Below, in pieces: positions 24,154 to 38,800 of a DNA stretch of 64,000 nt. Below the pieces are notes generated by a model. It was not told the origin of the DNA. It made no database searches and was given only the letters and a program-made list of their open reading frames with translations. The DNA lies in the NCBI RefSeq assembly GCF_029637605.1, contig NZ_CP121261.1, positions 1,054,001 to 1,118,000 on the forward strand, read 5' to 3'. The stretch comes from Achromobacter spanius (GTDB lineage Bacteria; Pseudomonadota; Gammaproteobacteria; Burkholderiales; Burkholderiaceae_B). Made by a program: the position numbers and the translations under genes. Position 1 is the first letter of the stretch. The number at the start of each line of letters is the position of its first letter.

Positions 24154-26312
24154 CGCCGCCCCCGCACGGCGCGCACCGGCCGCAGCCGCGCCTGGCTGTT
24201 GGGTGCGCTCAGGCAGTCCGCCACGGACAGCGGCACGCGCTGGCGCCAGTTGGGATGATGCGTGGTGGTGCCGGGCAGGTTGGGCTGGTCCAACTGGCCG
24301 GTCAGGTCTTCCAGCGGAACCAGCATCAAGGGGCAAGGCGTGGCGGCGACAAAGCCCAGCAGTTCGGCGCTGGGCGTCTCACGCGGCAGCGGCAAGGTGG
24401 ATGCGGCCGGCGAGCAGGACTGGACCGAGCGCCACAAGGTAGCGCGGTCTTCCAGGCGCTCGGCGCGCAGCGCGGCCTGGTCCTGGTCAGGCGCCAGCAA
24501 GCGCAGGCGGGAGCGCCACAGGATGTCTTGCGCATGCCACCAGCCTTCCAGGGTGGGCAGATCATGGGTCGTGGTCATGGCGACGGCATTGGCGGGCCAC
24601 TGCGAGGGTGGCAGGAATTCGGGGGGCTCGACGGAGGGGGCTGGCGGTGTTGCGCTATCGGCGCCCGCTTCGGGCGCGGAACCGGTGCCGCGCATGAACC
24701 ACAGCACGTCCATGCCCAGCACCCCGTGCGCTTCCAACTGCGCATCAAACCCTTCCGGCACCGTGCCCAGGTTTTCACCGACGATCAGCGCGCGGTGCAA
24801 GCGGGCTTCCAGCGCGGTCAGGCGCAGCAGGTGTTGCAAGGGAAAGCGCAGGTAGCCGCCGTCTTGCGGGCTGGCGCCATCGGGAATCAGCCACATCCGG
24901 GCCATGCCCAGGATGTGGTCGATGCGCAGTCCGCCGGCGTGGGCCAGGCAGGCGCGCAGCATTGCCAGAAAGGCCGAGTAACCGGAGGCCTGCAAGGCGG
25001 TGGGCGACAGCGCGGTCAGGCCCCAGCCTTGGCCCAGCGGGTTGTACAGGTCGGGCGGCGCGCCCACGCTGGCGTGTGTCATCAGGTCGGCCCCCCGGCT
25101 CCAGGCGTGGCTGCCCAGCGGGCTGCCGCCTACCGCCAGATCGGCCACCACACCCACCCGCATGCCGGCATCGCGGCCCGCGTGCTGTACCCGCTTCAGG
25201 CTTTCGGAGGCCAGCCATTGGCTGAACATGTGCGCGTCGACATCGTGCGCGTGGTCGGTCGCATAGCGTTGCGCGGCCGCCGAGCGCGGGTGGTGCAATT
25301 CGGTGGGCCATTGTGTCCAGGGCACGGGCGCGCCCGCAGCCAGACTGTGCTTGGCGTGCAGGGCTTCGAACAGCGCGTGTTCGAACAGGTCGGGGCCGGC
25401 GGCGGTGCGGTAGCTGTCGTAGGCGCGGCGCTGCTCGGCGCTGGCGTGGGTGGTGAAGCGGTCGTGCAGGCGGCGCAGCAGTTGCTGGCGAAAACCCGCC
25501 GCCGCGGGCCAGTTGATCAAGGGTTGTGCGTCCAGCACAGGCAGGCGCGCCGGGGTCATGCCCGCCAGCGCGTCGCGCACGGCATCCGCGCCCAGGATGC
25601 CGGCGGGGTCGGCGTACAGCGTGTTCAGGAACAAACGGCTGGATGGCGAATACGGGCTGCACTGTGCCGGGTCCGCCGCGAACATGGCGTGCACGGGGCT
25701 GATGGCCAGCGCATCGGCGCCGGCCGCCCCGCTGGCGACGGCCAGATCGCGCAGGGCACCGAAATCACCAAAGCCGTGCGTGGCCTGTGTCGGGTCGGGG
25801 CCGGGGCGCCGCAGGCTGTAAACCTGTACGGCCAGGCCCCAGGCGCGGGCGTCCTGGGCTTGCAGCAGTTCATCCAGCGACGGCGCGCACGGCGGGCAGA
25901 CGGCAAGGGTCGTAACGCCGGCCTGGGTGTGCACGGTGTAGTAGCCGGGGGTGGTTGGCGCGCGCAAGGTCGCGGCGGCGTCTTGTCCCGGTGTCGTGCG
26001 GCCAGAGAGGGCCGGCCCTGAAGCGGGTTCGATGCGATACGTACCGGCGCAGCCGGGCGGCAGCGGCACGGCCTCGCCCGGCAGGGCGATCAGCATCGCG
26101 GGCAGGTGCGCCTGCGCGCTCAGCGCGGCCAGGCGTTGGCGGCTGTCGCGGATGTCCGCCTCGGAATCGGCGGGCAGATCCATGGCGGCCAGCAGCGCGC
26201 GCAAGGTGTCGGGCGACACGCGGCGGGGGCGCTGGCCGGCGTCGGTCCAGTACTCGGCAATGCCGGCCTCGGCGGCCAGCTCGGACAGCCCCGCATGGGT
26301 GGCGGCGCTCAT
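24150..26312 (-). CDS. malQ: 4-alpha-glucanotransferase (amylomaltase, GH77)
   Basis: The 720-residue enzyme moves alpha-1,4-glucan segments between chains and recycles short maltodextrins left by debranching. It has the long bacterial form with an extra N-terminal region of about 180 residues, like E. coli MalQ. GH77 motifs are ALAISPVHAMF, YSPSSRLFLN, GLRIDHILGMARMWLIP with the nucleophile Asp, VGENLGTVPEGF with the acid/base Glu, and TTHDLPTLEGWW. The start at 26312 overlaps the treZ stop in an ATGA and gives a sensible N-terminus. A longer open frame to 26627 lies inside treZ. Confidence 0.94.
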   Translation of the reverse strand: MSAATHAGLSELAAEAGIAEYWTDAGQRPRRVSPDTLRALLAAMDLPADSEADIRDSRQRLAALSAQAHLPAMLIALPGEAVPLPPGCAGTYRIEPASGPALSGRTTPGQDAAATLRAPTTPGYYTVHTQAGVTTLAVCPPCAPSLDELLQAQDARAWGLAVQVYSLRRPGPDPTQATHGFGDFGALRDLAVASGAAGADALAISPVHAMFAADPAQCSPYSPSSRLFLNTLYADPAGILGADAVRDALAGMTPARLPVLDAQPLINWPAAAGFRQQLLRRLHDRFTTHASAEQRRAYDSYRTAAGPDLFEHALFEALHAKHSLAAGAPVPWTQWPTELHHPRSAAAQRYATDHAHDVDAHMFSQWLASESLKRVQHAGRDAGMRVGVVADLAVGGSPLGSHAWSRGADLMTHASVGAPPDLYNPLGQGWGLTALSPTALQASGYSAFLAMLRACLAHAGGLRIDHILGMARMWLIPDGASPQDGGYLRFPLQHLLRLTALEARLHRALIVGENLGTVPEGFDAQLEAHGVLGMDVLWFMRGTGSAPEAGADSATPPAPSVEPPEFLPPSQWPANAVAMTTTHDLPTLEGWWHAQDILWRSRLRLLAPDQDQAALRAERLEDRATLWRSVQSCSPAASTLPLPRETPSAELLGFVAATPCPLMLVPLEDLTGQLDQPNLPGTTTHHPNWRQRVPLSVADCLSAPNSQARLRPVRAVRGRR

Positions 26313-28104
26313 GCGGCGTCCTCCAGCAGCCAGACCGTGCTTTCTGAACAAAGGCTGCCTTGGCTCAAGGCGTCGAACGCGCCCGCGCGCGACTCGAACA
26401 GCAAGGACGAGAACAACGGCGGGGTGGTGGCTTGCTTGCGCGGCAAGGCAGCGGGCATCGGCCCCAGGTTGATGTACGCCGTCAGCAAGGCGCCGTCGCC
26501 CAGGCGCCAGCGGGCATGCACGCTGTGGTCGCCCACGGCACGGGCGAAGACGTTGCGCGCGCCATTCATTCGTGGCGCGATGAGGCGCAGGCGCAGGTCC
26601 AGCAGCGCGCGGTACAGGTCGCGCCACTGCTGTGCTTCCGGGTTGTCGGCCCCGGACCAGGGCGAGCTTTTCTGCCAGGTGGTTTCGGCGTTCGGGTCTG
26701 GCACGGGCTCGCCATTGGCGCCTGCAAACTCCGGGAACGCGGCGAATTCGCGCTGGCGGCCTTCGCGCACCGCCTGCGCCAGCGCCGGGTCGGTATGGCT
26801 GGTGAAGTACAGGAAGGGCGCGCGGCTGCCGGATTCCTCACCCATGAAGATCAGCGGAATCTGCGGCGCCAGCAGTTGTAGCGTGACGGCGGCGCGCAGG
26901 CGTTCGGCGTTTTCGGCAAGCTCGGTCAGCCGCTCGCCCCAGGCGCGGTTGCCGGTCTGGTCATGGTTTTGCAGGAACAGCACGAAGGCCGTGGGCGGCA
27001 GGTGGCCGCTGGGTTCGCCACGCGCGGCGCCTTGCCGGTAGCGCGAAGGCTGGCCTTGATACAGCCACCCTTCGGCCAGGCAGCGCGCCAGCGCCTGGGC
27101 GGGTTGTTCCGCGTAGTCGGCGTAGTAGCCGCGGGATTCCCCGGTCAGCAGGTGATGCAGCACGTGGTGCGCGTCGTCGTTCCATTGCGCGTCGTAGCCG
27201 TCGGTCAGCAGGCTGGCGCGGTTGTCGTCGTTTTCCAGCACCAGGTGCAGGTGGCGCTGCGCCGGCACCTGGCCACGGACAAAGCGCGCCAGTTCCACCA
27301 GCCAGTCGGGGTCGGTAATGGCGTGCACCGCGTCCAGCCGCAAGCCGTCAAAGCGGTATTCCGTCAGCCAGTACAAGGCGTTTTCTTCAAAGTAGCGGCG
27401 CACGGCGGGCTGCCGGAAATCAATGGCGGCCCCCCAGGGCGTGGATACGTCGTCGCGAAAGAAGGGCGCGGCGTATTGGGACAGATAGTTGCCGTCCGGG
27501 CCGAAGTGGTTGTAGACCACGTCCAGCATCACGCACAGGCCCAGCCCGTGCGCGGTGTCGATCAGGCGCTTCAGCTCGTCGGGCGTGCCGTAGGCGGTGT
27601 CGGGCGCGTAGGGCAGGACGCCGTCGTAGCCCCAGTTGCGCGGGCCGGGGAAGTCCGCGATGGGCATCAGTTCCAGCACGGTGATGCCCAGCCTGGCCAG
27701 CTCGGGCAGCCGTTCGGTCAGGCCGGCAAAGCCGCCCGCAAGACCCGGGTGCGCTTCGTAGATGACGGCTTCGCGCCAGGGGCGGCCCATCCAGGAGGCA
27801 TGCCGCCAGGGGTAGGTGTCCGGCCCGACGACGACGCTGGCGCCATGCACGTCGCCATCCTGCAAGCGCGAGGCGGGGTCGGGCACCAGCAGGTCCTGTC
27901 CGATGCGATAGCGATAGCGCGCGCCGGGCTCGCAGTTCACATCCACCTGGGCGTAGCCGTCGGCGTCCGCTTGCAGCGCGATGGGAACGCGCCCCTCTAT
28001 CACCAGGGCCAGGTCGGCCGGGGCCGACGGCGCCCACAGGCGAAAGCGCGTGCGGCCGTCAGGCAGCGGCAGCGCGCCATGGGTATAGGGTTCAGGCAAC
28101 ACGG

Positions 28105-28108
<4 letters not shown>
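26309..28108 (-). CDS. treZ: Malto-oligosyltrehalose trehalohydrolase
   Basis: The 599-residue GH13 enzyme releases trehalose from the end of chains made by TreY. It begins with a CBM48-like beta domain (RFRLWAPSAPADLALVIEG), followed by the catalytic barrel: NWGYDGVLPYAPDTAYGTPDEL, DVVYNHFGPDGNYL, GLRLDAVHAI with the nucleophile Asp, LVLENDDN with the Glu, and FLQNHDQTGNR in place of the usual HD. GEESGSRAPFLYF further supports TreZ over GlgB. It overlaps glgX upstream and malQ downstream by four bases each. Confidence 0.95.
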
Positions 28109-30216
<2,108 letters not shown>

Positions 30217-30220
30217 GGAT

Positions 30221-32452
30221 TCAGCCTTGGTGCGTGAAGAACAGGGTGGCAAGCGGCGGCAAGGTCAGCGACAGCGACTGGGCGTGGCCATGGGCGGCTT
30301 GGTCCGAGGACTGCGCGGCGCCCTGGTTGCCTTGGCCCGAGCCGCCATACCAGCCGGCGTCGGTGTTCAGCGATTCCACCCAACGGCCCCCCAGCGGCAC
30401 GCCGACGCGGTAGCCGTGGCGGGTGACGGGAGTGAAGTTGCAGACGGCCACCATCAAGGACGAACGGCCCCGGCGCAGGAAGGCGGCCACGCTGTTGTCG
30501 GCGTCGTCCATGACCAGCCAGGCAAAGCCGTCGGGTTCGTTGTCTTGTTCGTGCAGCGCGGGCGCCTCGCGATACAAGCGGTTCAAGTCGGCCACCAGGC
30601 GCTGCACGCCCTTGTGGCCGGCGTCGTCAAGCAGGCTCCAGTTCAGCGAGGCGTCGTGATTCCATTCGGCGGGTTGGGCCAGTTCACCACCCATGAACAG
30701 CAGCTTCTTGCCGGGGTGCGCCCACATGAAGCCCAGGTAGGCGCGCAGGTTGGCCAGCTTGGTGGCGGTGTCGCCCGGCATCTTGTTCAGCAGCGAGCCC
30801 TTGCCGTGCACCACCTCGTCATGCGAGAGCGGCAGGATGAAGCGTTCGGAATAGGCGTAGGCCATGCCGAAGGTGATGTCGTGATGATGGTATTTGCGAT
30901 GGACCGGGTCTTCGTGCATGTAGCGCAGCGTGTCGTGCATCCAGCCCATGTTCCATTTGTAGTGAAAGCCCAGGCCGCCCTCGGCCACCGGGGCCGTCAC
31001 GCCCGGCCAGGCGGTGGACTCTTCGGCCACCACGATGGCGTCCGGCGCCTGTTCACGCACCGTGCTGTTCAGCTCGCGCAGGAAGGCCACCGCTTCCAGG
31101 TTTTCGCGGCCGCCGTGTACGTTGGGGATCCATTCGCCGGGTTGGCGGCTGTAGTCGCGGTAGAGCATGGAGGCCACCGCGTCCACCCGCAGCCCGTCGA
31201 TGTGGAATTCCCGCAACCAGTGCACGGCGCTGGCGATCATGAAGGCTTTGACTTCGGTGCGGCCCAGGTTGTAGACCAGCGTGTTCCAGTCGGGGTGATA
31301 GCCTTCGCGCGGGTCGGCGTATTCGTAGAGCGGCGTGCCGTCAAAGCGCGCCAGCCCGTGGGCATCATTCGGAAAGTGGGCGGGCACCCAGTCCAGAATG
31401 ACGCCGATACCGGCGGCGTGGCAGCGGTCGACGAAGCGGGCGAAGGCGGCGGGCGGACCAAAGCGCGCGGACGGCGCGAACATACCCAGGGGTTGGTATC
31501 CCCAGGAGCCGCCGAAGGGGTATTCCATGATCGGCATCAGCTCCACATGCGAGAACCCCATGGCTTGCACGTAGGCGGGCAGCTTGTCGGCGAGCTGGTC
31601 CCAAACGCAGCGCTCGGCGTCGGGCGCGAGCCATGAGCCGGCGTGTACTTCGTAGATGGAAATGGGAGCGTGGCGCGCTTGGCGCTCTGCGCGTGAACGC
31701 ATCCATGCGTCGTCCGTCCAGGAATAGGGGGTGGGGTCGTCAACGACCGAAGCGGTGGCCGGCGAGGGCTGGGCGCGGCGCGCCATCGGGTCGGCCTTGA
31801 ATACGATGGCGCCCGCGTTGTCGGTAATGGCGAACTTGTAGCAATCGCCCGCCATGACGCCGGGAATGAACAGTTCCCACACGCCGGCCGCGTGGCGCAG
31901 ACGCATGGGGTGGCGGCGCCCGTCCCAACTATTGAAGTCGCCCACCACCGCAACGCGGCGCGCATTTGGCGCCCAGACCGCGCAGCGCAGGCCGGGCACG
32001 CCGTCCATCTGGTCCAGCCGCGCGCCCAGCACGGACAAGGCGGCGCGCCAGTCGCCGCTGGCCAGGCCAGCAAGTTCGGCGTCGGACAGCACCGGGCCGA
32101 ATGCGTAAGGGTCGGGCGTCAATTGTTCGGTGTCGGGCCATTGGATGGCCAATTGGTACGAGCCCGGGTCGCCGGGCCGGGCGTCTGGGACGGCCCCGGT
32201 GTACAGGCCCTGGGCTTGTTCGTGCAGCGGCAGGCGGGTGCCGTCGGCGGTTACGACCACGACCGCGCGGGCGCCGGGCACCAGCGCGCGCACCACGCCC
32301 TCGTGCGGCCCCAGGACCGAAAACGGGTCCGCGTGCTGCCCGCTGGCCAAGGCCTGCAAGCTGGCCGCATCAAGCTGGCCTGCGTCTGGAGAAGACGGCG
32401 GAGAAGGCGGCGGGGAAGGCGGCGATACGGCGCCGTTGTCATGACGATTCAT
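30221..32452 (-). CDS. glgB: 1,4-alpha-glucan branching enzyme
   Basis: The 743-residue GH13 enzyme adds alpha-1,6 branches to linear glucan. It has two N-terminal beta domains ([11 protein letters not shown] is the classical GlgB opening; [23 protein letters not shown] starts the second). The barrel has [41 protein letters not shown] with the nucleophile Asp, [13 protein letters not shown] with the Glu, and [13 protein letters not shown]. The first 25 residues contain a Pro/Ser-rich stretch ([12 protein letters not shown]). It starts in a four-base overlap with the treS-maltokinase stop. Confidence 0.96.
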   Translation of the reverse strand: MNRHDNGAVSPPSPPPSPPSSPDAGQLDAASLQALASGQHADPFSVLGPHEGVVRALVPGARAVVVVTADGTRLPLHEQAQGLYTGAVPDARPGDPGSYQLAIQWPDTEQLTPDPYAFGPVLSDAELAGLASGDWRAALSVLGARLDQMDGVPGLRCAVWAPNARRVAVVGDFNSWDGRRHPMRLRHAAGVWELFIPGVMAGDCYKFAITDNAGAIVFKADPMARRAQPSPATASVVDDPTPYSWTDDAWMRSRAERQARHAPISIYEVHAGSWLAPDAERCVWDQLADKLPAYVQAMGFSHVELMPIMEYPFGGSWGYQPLGMFAPSARFGPPAAFARFVDRCHAAGIGVILDWVPAHFPNDAHGLARFDGTPLYEYADPREGYHPDWNTLVYNLGRTEVKAFMIASAVHWLREFHIDGLRVDAVASMLYRDYSRQPGEWIPNVHGGRENLEAVAFLRELNSTVREQAPDAIVVAEESTAWPGVTAPVAEGGLGFHYKWNMGWMHDTLRYMHEDPVHRKYHHHDITFGMAYAYSERFILPLSHDEVVHGKGSLLNKMPGDTATKLANLRAYLGFMWAHPGKKLLFMGGELAQPAEWNHDASLNWSLLDDAGHKGVQRLVADLNRLYREAPALHEQDNEPDGFAWLVMDDADNSVAAFLRRGRSSLMVAVCNFTPVTRHGYRVGVPLGGRWVESLNTDAGWYGGSGQGNQGAAQSSDQAAHGHAQSLSLTLPPLATLFFTHQG

Positions 32453-35400
32453 CGTGATTGTTCCTCGGCGCTGATCGCCGCATCTTGCAAGAGTTCGCGT
32501 GCCAACTCGGTCAGGGCGCACAGCGGAATGGAGATCCAGTCGGGGCGGTGAGCGGCCTCGTAGCTGACTTCGTAGGCGGCTTTTTCCAATTGCGCCAGCT
32601 TCAGCAGCGTGTTCTCTTGCGCGGGGGGCAGCGCAATCTTGGTGGAGGCGGCCTCTTGGTAGCCCAGCAAAAATGCTTCCGCGGCACGCGAGCCAAAGCG
32701 CGCCAGCAGCGTGTCGCGCAGGTCCTGCGGCACGCCGGGGGCGGCCGACGAATCGCCGCCGCCCGTGTTGGCGTCCGTGGGCGCGCCGCCCATCGGGTCG
32801 CTGCGCGCCACCGACGCGGCGGCGTAGTCGAATGAACGCAGCATGCCGGCCACGTCCTTGTAAGGCGTCGTGATCGTGCGGCGGGTCTCCAGCGTCTGAA
32901 TGGGCTCGCCTTCAAAATCGATCAGGTAAGCGTCCGTCTGCGCCACCAGCACCTGGCCCAGATGGAAGTCGCCATGCACCCGGATCAGCGGCGCGCCCGT
33001 CAGCGCCTGCGCCATGCTGTCCACGTGCTTGGCCAGGCGGCCATGATGTTCAAACAGCCATTGCGCGCAGGCGTGGGACGGCGGCTCCAGTCGGTCCTGC
33101 GTGGCGCGCAGGTCTTGTTCGGCGCGATCCAGTTGCGCGATGATGCGCGCGGCGTGTGCCTGCGCATCTTCCGTTGTGGCGGTATGGACGGGAAAGGCAG
33201 GGTCGTCCGAGTCCTGGGCCAGCGCGTTGTGCAGCTCGGCCAGGCGGCGGCCAATCGTGGTGGCCATGAAGGTATAGCCTTCCAGGCTGGCTTCGAATTC
33301 CTCGGGGCTGTGGCCGCCCAGCAGCGCGGCGCCCAGCGTGCGTTTCAGGGTGTCCAGCGTCCAGGTCCAGGCGTCGCCCTCATTGGTGACGAAGGCGTGC
33401 AGCACGGCCAGCGTGTGCGGTACGCCGTCGGCGTCTTCGCGCAGCACCTCGCCCAGCAGGGCGGGAATGTTGGCGTAGCCCGCGCGCGTCAGGTGGCGTG
33501 ATATTTCCACTTCGGGCGATATGCCGGGCTGGACGTTGCGGATCAGTTTCAGGATGGCTTGCCCGCCAACGATGACGGAACTATTGGACTGTTCCGCGCT
33601 GATCCATTGCAGCGCGGGTTCCTCGCCGAAGTCCAGGTCGGCCAGGGCGGGTTCAGGCACGCAGCGGATGACGCCGGGCTTGTCGCCGGGTTTGCCGCCG
33701 TCGCGTCCGTCCAGGGCCTGGCTGGCGCGCAAGGCATCGACCACGCCCAGCACGAAGCCGGGTTGCAGGAAGGCGTCTGCCAGCGTGCCGACTTCCGCGC
33801 CCCGGCGGACGCGTGCAATGGGGTATTGCACCTGCGCGGTTTCATCCCAGACCAGAACGAAGGGAGCCTGGACGCGCAGGGGATGGCCCGCCGCGTTGGC
33901 GTTGTCGGCATCCTGGCCGCTGCCGCCATCCTCGGGTTCCACTTCGGCCCAGTAGTATTCGCCGCCATTGGCCTTGAAGGGCGTGGCGTAGGCCAGCCGG
34001 GCGCGCGACGGCGCCTTCGACCCCGGAAACCAGCGTTGGCGCGCCAGGTACTCGGGCAGCACTTCCTTTTCCAGCGTGCTGCGCGAGGCATCCGTCAACG
34101 CCGCGCCGCCGCGTGACTTCAAGACCAGGGTCGTCAGCTCGGGCATCTGCTCGGGCGCGCTGGCGTGCCAGCCCGGCGGGGCGGCGTCGGCGCTCAGGTC
34201 CATCCAGTAAAAGCCATACGGCGGCAGCGTCAGCAGATAAGGCAGTTCACCGATGGCCGGGAACGGGGTGCCGCCCAGCATTTCCACCGGCACGCGGCCG
34301 CTGAACGCTTGCAGCGGCAATTCCACGGGCTGCGCCGCGTTCGACAGGTTGGCCACGCACAGGATGATGGTGTCGTTCCATTGGCGCAGGTAGGCCAGAA
34401 TCTTGCGGTTGCCAGGCTGGATGAAGCGCAGCGTGCCCCGGCCGAAAGCGTGGGTCTGGCGGCGCTGCGCCAGCATGCGACGCGTCCAGTTCAGCAAGGA
34501 ATGCGGGTCGCGCTGCTGGGCCTCGACGTTGACGGCCTCGTAGCCGTACAGCGGCCCCATCAACACGGGCAGCGGCAGGCGCTCGGGGTCGGCGCGCGAG
34601 AAACCGCCGTTGCGGTCGGGCGACCATTGCATGGGCGTGCGTACGCCGTCGCGGTCGCCCAGGTGCACGTTGTCGCCCATGCCCAGTTCGTCGCCGTAAT
34701 ACAGCACCGGCGTGCCGGGCATCGACAAGAGCAGGCTGTTCATCAGTTCAACCCGGCGGCGGTCGCGTTCCAGCAAGGGGGCCAGGCGGCGGCGGATGCC
34801 CAGGTTGATGCGGGCGCGCGTGTCGGCGGCGTAGACGCTCCACAGATAGTCGCGTTCGCGGCTGGTCACCATTTCCAGCGTCAGCTCGTCATGGTTGCGC
34901 AGGAAGATGGCCCATTGGCAGGTGTCGGGTATGTCCGGCGTCTGCCGGATGATGTCGGTGATGGGAAAGCGGTCTTCCTGCGCAATGGCCATGTACATGC
35001 GCGGCATCAGCGGAAAGTGGAACGACATATGGCATTCGTCGCCGGTGCCGAAATATTCCTGCGCGTCCTCGGGCCATTGGTTGGCTTCGGCCAGCAGCAG
35101 GCGGTTGGGATATTCCTGGTCGATCACCGCGCGTATCTGTTTCAGCACCTGATGGGTCTCGGGCAGGTTCTCGTTGTTGGTGCCTTCGCGTTCCACCAGA
35201 TACGGCACGGCGTCCAGGCGCAGCCCGTCCACGCCCATGTCCAGCCAATAGCGCATTACCGACAGCACTTCCTTCAGCACCTGCGGGTTGTCGTAGTTCA
35301 GGTCGGGTTGATGCGAATAGAAGCGATGCCAGAAGTAGGCGTTGGCTTCAGGGTCCCAGGTCCAGTTGGACTTTTCCGTGTCGCAAAAAATGATGCGGGT

Positions 35401-35841
35401 GCCGGCATAGGCCTTGTCGTTGTCCGACCACACGTAGAAATTGCGCGCCGCCGAACCGGGGCGCGAGGTGCGCGCCCGCTGAAACCAGCGGTGCTGGTCC
35501 GACGTATGGTTGACCACCAGTTCGGTAATGACGCGCAAGCCGCGCGCGTGTGCCTCGCGGATCAGCTTGCGCACGTCGGCCACGGTGCCGTAGTCGGGGT
35601 GCACGCCCCGGTAGTCGGCAATGTCATAGCCGTCGTCGCGCCGTGGCGACGGGTAGAACGGCAGCAGCCAGATCGTGTTCACGCCCAGGCTGGCGATGTA
35701 GTCCAGCTTCATGATCAGGCCGGGGACGTCGCCCACCCCATCGTCGTTCGAGTCGAAGAACGACTTCACATGCAACTGGTAGATGACGGCGTCCTTGTAC
35801 CAAAGACCGTCATCTTTCTGGGGCTGGGTTTCACTGATCAT
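32449..35841 (-). CDS. treS: Trehalose synthase / maltokinase fusion
   Basis: A 1130-residue two-enzyme protein. Residues 1 to about 550 are TreS, a GH13 enzyme that interconverts trehalose and maltose: [46 protein letters not shown] with the nucleophile Asp, [11 protein letters not shown] with the Glu and [12 protein letters not shown]. After a short link comes a maltokinase of about 500 residues ([15 protein letters not shown] opening, [12 protein letters not shown] catalytic loop and YLIDFEGEP metal-binding Asp) that phosphorylates maltose with ATP. Fusion channels maltose straight to maltose-1-phosphate, the GlgE substrate. A GGAGCCC site precedes the ATG, and the gene lies 18 bases after glgE. 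Confidence 0.95.
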   Translation of the reverse strand: MISETQPQKDDGLWYKDAVIYQLHVKSFFDSNDDGVGDVPGLIMKLDYIASLGVNTIWLLPFYPSPRRDDGYDIADYRGVHPDYGTVADVRKLIREAHARGLRVITELVVNHTSDQHRWFQRARTSRPGSAARNFYVWSDNDKAYAGTRIIFCDTEKSNWTWDPEANAYFWHRFYSHQPDLNYDNPQVLKEVLSVMRYWLDMGVDGLRLDAVPYLVEREGTNNENLPETHQVLKQIRAVIDQEYPNRLLLAEANQWPEDAQEYFGTGDECHMSFHFPLMPRMYMAIAQEDRFPITDIIRQTPDIPDTCQWAIFLRNHDELTLEMVTSRERDYLWSVYAADTRARINLGIRRRLAPLLERDRRRVELMNSLLLSMPGTPVLYYGDELGMGDNVHLGDRDGVRTPMQWSPDRNGGFSRADPERLPLPVLMGPLYGYEAVNVEAQQRDPHSLLNWTRRMLAQRRQTHAFGRGTLRFIQPGNRKILAYLRQWNDTIILCVANLSNAAQPVELPLQAFSGRVPVEMLGGTPFPAIGELPYLLTLPPYGFYWMDLSADAAPPGWHASAPEQMPELTTLVLKSRGGAALTDASRSTLEKEVLPEYLARQRWFPGSKAPSRARLAYATPFKANGGEYYWAEVEPEDGGSGQDADNANAAGHPLRVQAPFVLVWDETAQVQYPIARVRRGAEVGTLADAFLQPGFVLGVVDALRASQALDGRDGGKPGDKPGVIRCVPEPALADLDFGEEPALQWISAEQSNSSVIVGGQAILKLIRNVQPGISPEVEISRHLTRAGYANIPALLGEVLREDADGVPHTLAVLHAFVTNEGDAWTWTLDTLKRTLGAALLGGHSPEEFEASLEGYTFMATTIGRRLAELHNALAQDSDDPAFPVHTATTEDAQAHAARIIAQLDRAEQDLRATQDRLEPPSHACAQWLFEHHGRLAKHVDSMAQALTGAPLIRVHGDFHLGQVLVAQTDAYLIDFEGEPIQTLETRRTITTPYKDVAGMLRSFDYAAASVARSDPMGGAPTDANTGGGDSSAAPGVPQDLRDTLLARFGSRAAEAFLLGYQEAASTKIALPPAQENTLLKLAQLEKAAYEVSYEAAHRPDWISIPLCALTELARELLQDAAISAEEQSR

Positions 35842-35859
35842 TGTGGGCTCCGGGCGCGG

Positions 35860-38800
35860 TCAACCATGCAGGGACAGGCGCCAGACGCGATAGGGTTGGT
35901 CGGGGGACAGCGTCACGGTGCGCGTCGCGTCGCGCCAGGTGTCGCGGCTGTCCGTCAGCAGGTCTTCGACTTCAAGGTGGGCGGGCCGGTCCTCGCCGAA
36001 TAGCCAGAACGGCACCGCCAGATGCATGGTCTGCGGGTGGAAAGGGTCCAGGCTGATGGCGGTAAGCACCACATTGCCCATGCCGGGCGTGGCCTTCACA
36101 AAGGCCAGCACGCGGTCGTTGCCGCTGGGCACCGCCGTCAGCCCGCGATGCGTTTGCAGCGCGGGGTTGGCGCGGCGGATCTGGTTCAGGCGCGCGATCT
36201 CGGCGCGGATGTTGCCGGGCTGGCGCCAGTCGCGCTGGCGCAGCTCGTACTTTTCGGAATCCAGGTATTCCTCTTTGCCCGGCACCGGCGCGGCCTCGCA
36301 CAGTTCAAAGCCGCTATAGACGCCCCACAGCCCCGAGCCCATGGCGGCCAGCGCGGCCCGGATCAAGAAGCCAGGGCGGCCCGAAGTCTGCAAGAACACC
36401 GGGTTGATGTCGGGCGTGTTCACGAAGAAGTGCGGCCGGAAGAAATCTGCCGGGGGCGGGTGCGAGATTTCTTCCAGGTACGACTGCAATTCGGCGCGGT
36501 CATTGCGCCAGGTGAAGTAGGTGTACGACTGCGTGAAGCCCACCTTGGCCAGCCGATACATCATCTTGGGCTTGGTAAAGGCTTCGGACAGGAACAGTAC
36601 GTCGGGGTGCTGCCCATGCACTTCGGCAATCAGCCATTGCCAGAAGGGCAGCGGCTTGGTGTGCGGGTTGTCCACCCGGAAAATGCGCACTCCGTTGTCC
36701 ACCCAGAACAGCACCACGTCGCGCAGCGCGCGCCACAACGCCAGCTTGCGCGCGCGGCGCGGCGGGCCGCCATAGAACGACACGTTGACGATGTCCTGGT
36801 ATTTCTTCGGCGGGTTCTCGGCATAGCGCAGCGACCCGTCCGGGCGCCACGAGAACCAATCGGGATGCTGCTTCAACCAGGGGTGGTCGGGCGAACACTG
36901 AATGGCGAAGTCCAGCGCCATTTCCAGGCCATGGTCCTGCGCCGCGCGCACCAGGCGCAGAAAGTCCGGCAGCGTGCCCAGCCTGGGTTCGATGGCGTCG
37001 TGCCCCCCATCGGGCGAGCCTATCGCATACGGGCTGCCCACATCGTCCGGGCCGGCGGTCAGCGCGTTGTTGCGCCCCTTGCGGTTGCTCAGGCCTATGG
37101 GATGGATGGGCGGCAGGTACAGCACGTCGAAGCCCATTTCCTGGATATCGGGCAGGCGTTCGATTACGTCGTCAAAGGTGCCGTGGCGGCCGGGCTCGCG
37201 CGCTTGCGAGCGCGGGAACAGTTCGTACCAGGCGCTATGGCAGGCTTGTGGCCGGTCGACCCAGACCGGGTAGGGGGCGGGCGTCAGGGTTTCAAAGGGG
37301 CGGGCGTCCAGGTCGCGCATGGCGGCGGCCAGCTCGGGGCTGAGCAACAGCGCGATGTGCGCGTCGGTGGGTTCCGTGCCCGCCTTCGGGTCGGGCAAGG
37401 CCTTCAACGCCTGCTTGACCACGGCCACGCTGTCGGCGGGGTAGGCGTGCTGGCTGGCGCGTTTGTCGGCTTCGCGCAGCAGCTGCATGCCTTCGGCCAC
37501 TTCAAGCTGTAGCGCCAGGCCCGCCTGGTGCTTGACTTCAAGGTCGTGGTGATAGGTCTGCCAGACGTCAAACCACGCCGCCACCTGGAATTCGTGCGGC
37601 CCGATCCGGCGCGGTCGAAAGCTCGCCTGCCAGCGGTCGTTGGACAGCAGTGTCAGCGGCGTGCGCTTCCAGTTGGCTTCGTCGGCGGCGCGCCATCGCA
37701 CTTCGCCGGCGATGCGATCATGCCCATCCATCAACAGGTCGGCTTGCACGGTAATGCGCTCATGCACCGTGCACTTCACGGGATGCGCGCCATCGTCCAC
37801 GGCGGGCGATACGCTTTCGATGGCCACGCGCAGGCCGGCCCCGCCTTCGGTGCGTGGGCCAGGATGGCGCGAGGCCTCGCGCACGGGCGGCATGGGGGCC
37901 ACGGTCAGCAGTTGGCAGTCGCCGGGCGGCAGCGTGTCGCCAACCAGCACGGACGCATCCGTCATGCGTTGCGGCAGGATGTCGCCAGGCGGCAGGCTGG
38001 GGGCGACGGCATCCCAATCGATGTGGGCCGGGGCAGCGTCGGCGGGGTTCAGGGCCAGTACGGCCGTTGCGCCGTTGGCAGTGTCGCGCAGGATCAGCGT
38101 GGCGCGGCCATCGCGGCCACCCAGCACGCGAGGCAGGCCCGTGGGCAGGTCGCGGCTGCTTAGCCATTGGTTGATGTCTGGTGCCGGGCCCGACGCGTCG
38201 ATGTCGGACTCGTTCGCCATCCAGCCATTCGCGGTGAAGGCGGCGGCCCAGGCGGCGCGCCTGTCGGCGTCTGGCCGGTTCGGCGCATGGCCTTCCAGCG
38301 GCTGGGTGCTGGCCAGCACGGGCGCTACCCGTTGCAGCCGCGCGGCTTCGTCGGCGAGCCAGGCGGACTTGTAGTCCCACCACGGCAAGGACGAAAACAC
38401 GCCGTCGAAGCCGGCCTCGCGCAGCGCTTCCAGTTGCGGTTGGGTCAGGCCCGGGGTCCAGGCCAGGCAGCGTGGCGGGGTGGCGTGGTCGCGCAGCGGG
38501 GCCAACAGGTCGCGCCAGCTTGCGGCGGGCAGCGCCTGCGGAGTTTCAAAGACAAAGCCGGCCACGCCCACGTCGGCCCAGCGCGCGAGCCGCGCGGCCC
38601 AGGCTTGCGCGAATTCCGGTGGCGGGTCCCGGTTCAACGCCATGACGCCCCAGGTGCTGAGCGGCAGGCGCGGGTCGCGGGCGGGGTCGTCAGGCGGCGC
38701 GTGATACCAGCCGGGCTGCGCGGTGGCGGTGCTGGCGTCGACTGCTACGCGGTCCAGCACCACTCGCAGCATCAGCATCAGGCCTTGCGCCGTGGCGGCG

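Noticed and set aside
24255..26021. A 588-codon plus-strand frame across malQ.
   Set aside because: Antisense to a GH77 enzyme with intact catalytic motifs.
34165..36003. A 612-codon plus-strand frame across treS-maltokinase.
   Set aside because: Antisense to a well-defined two-domain enzyme; low-complexity Val/His/Gln/Arg composition.
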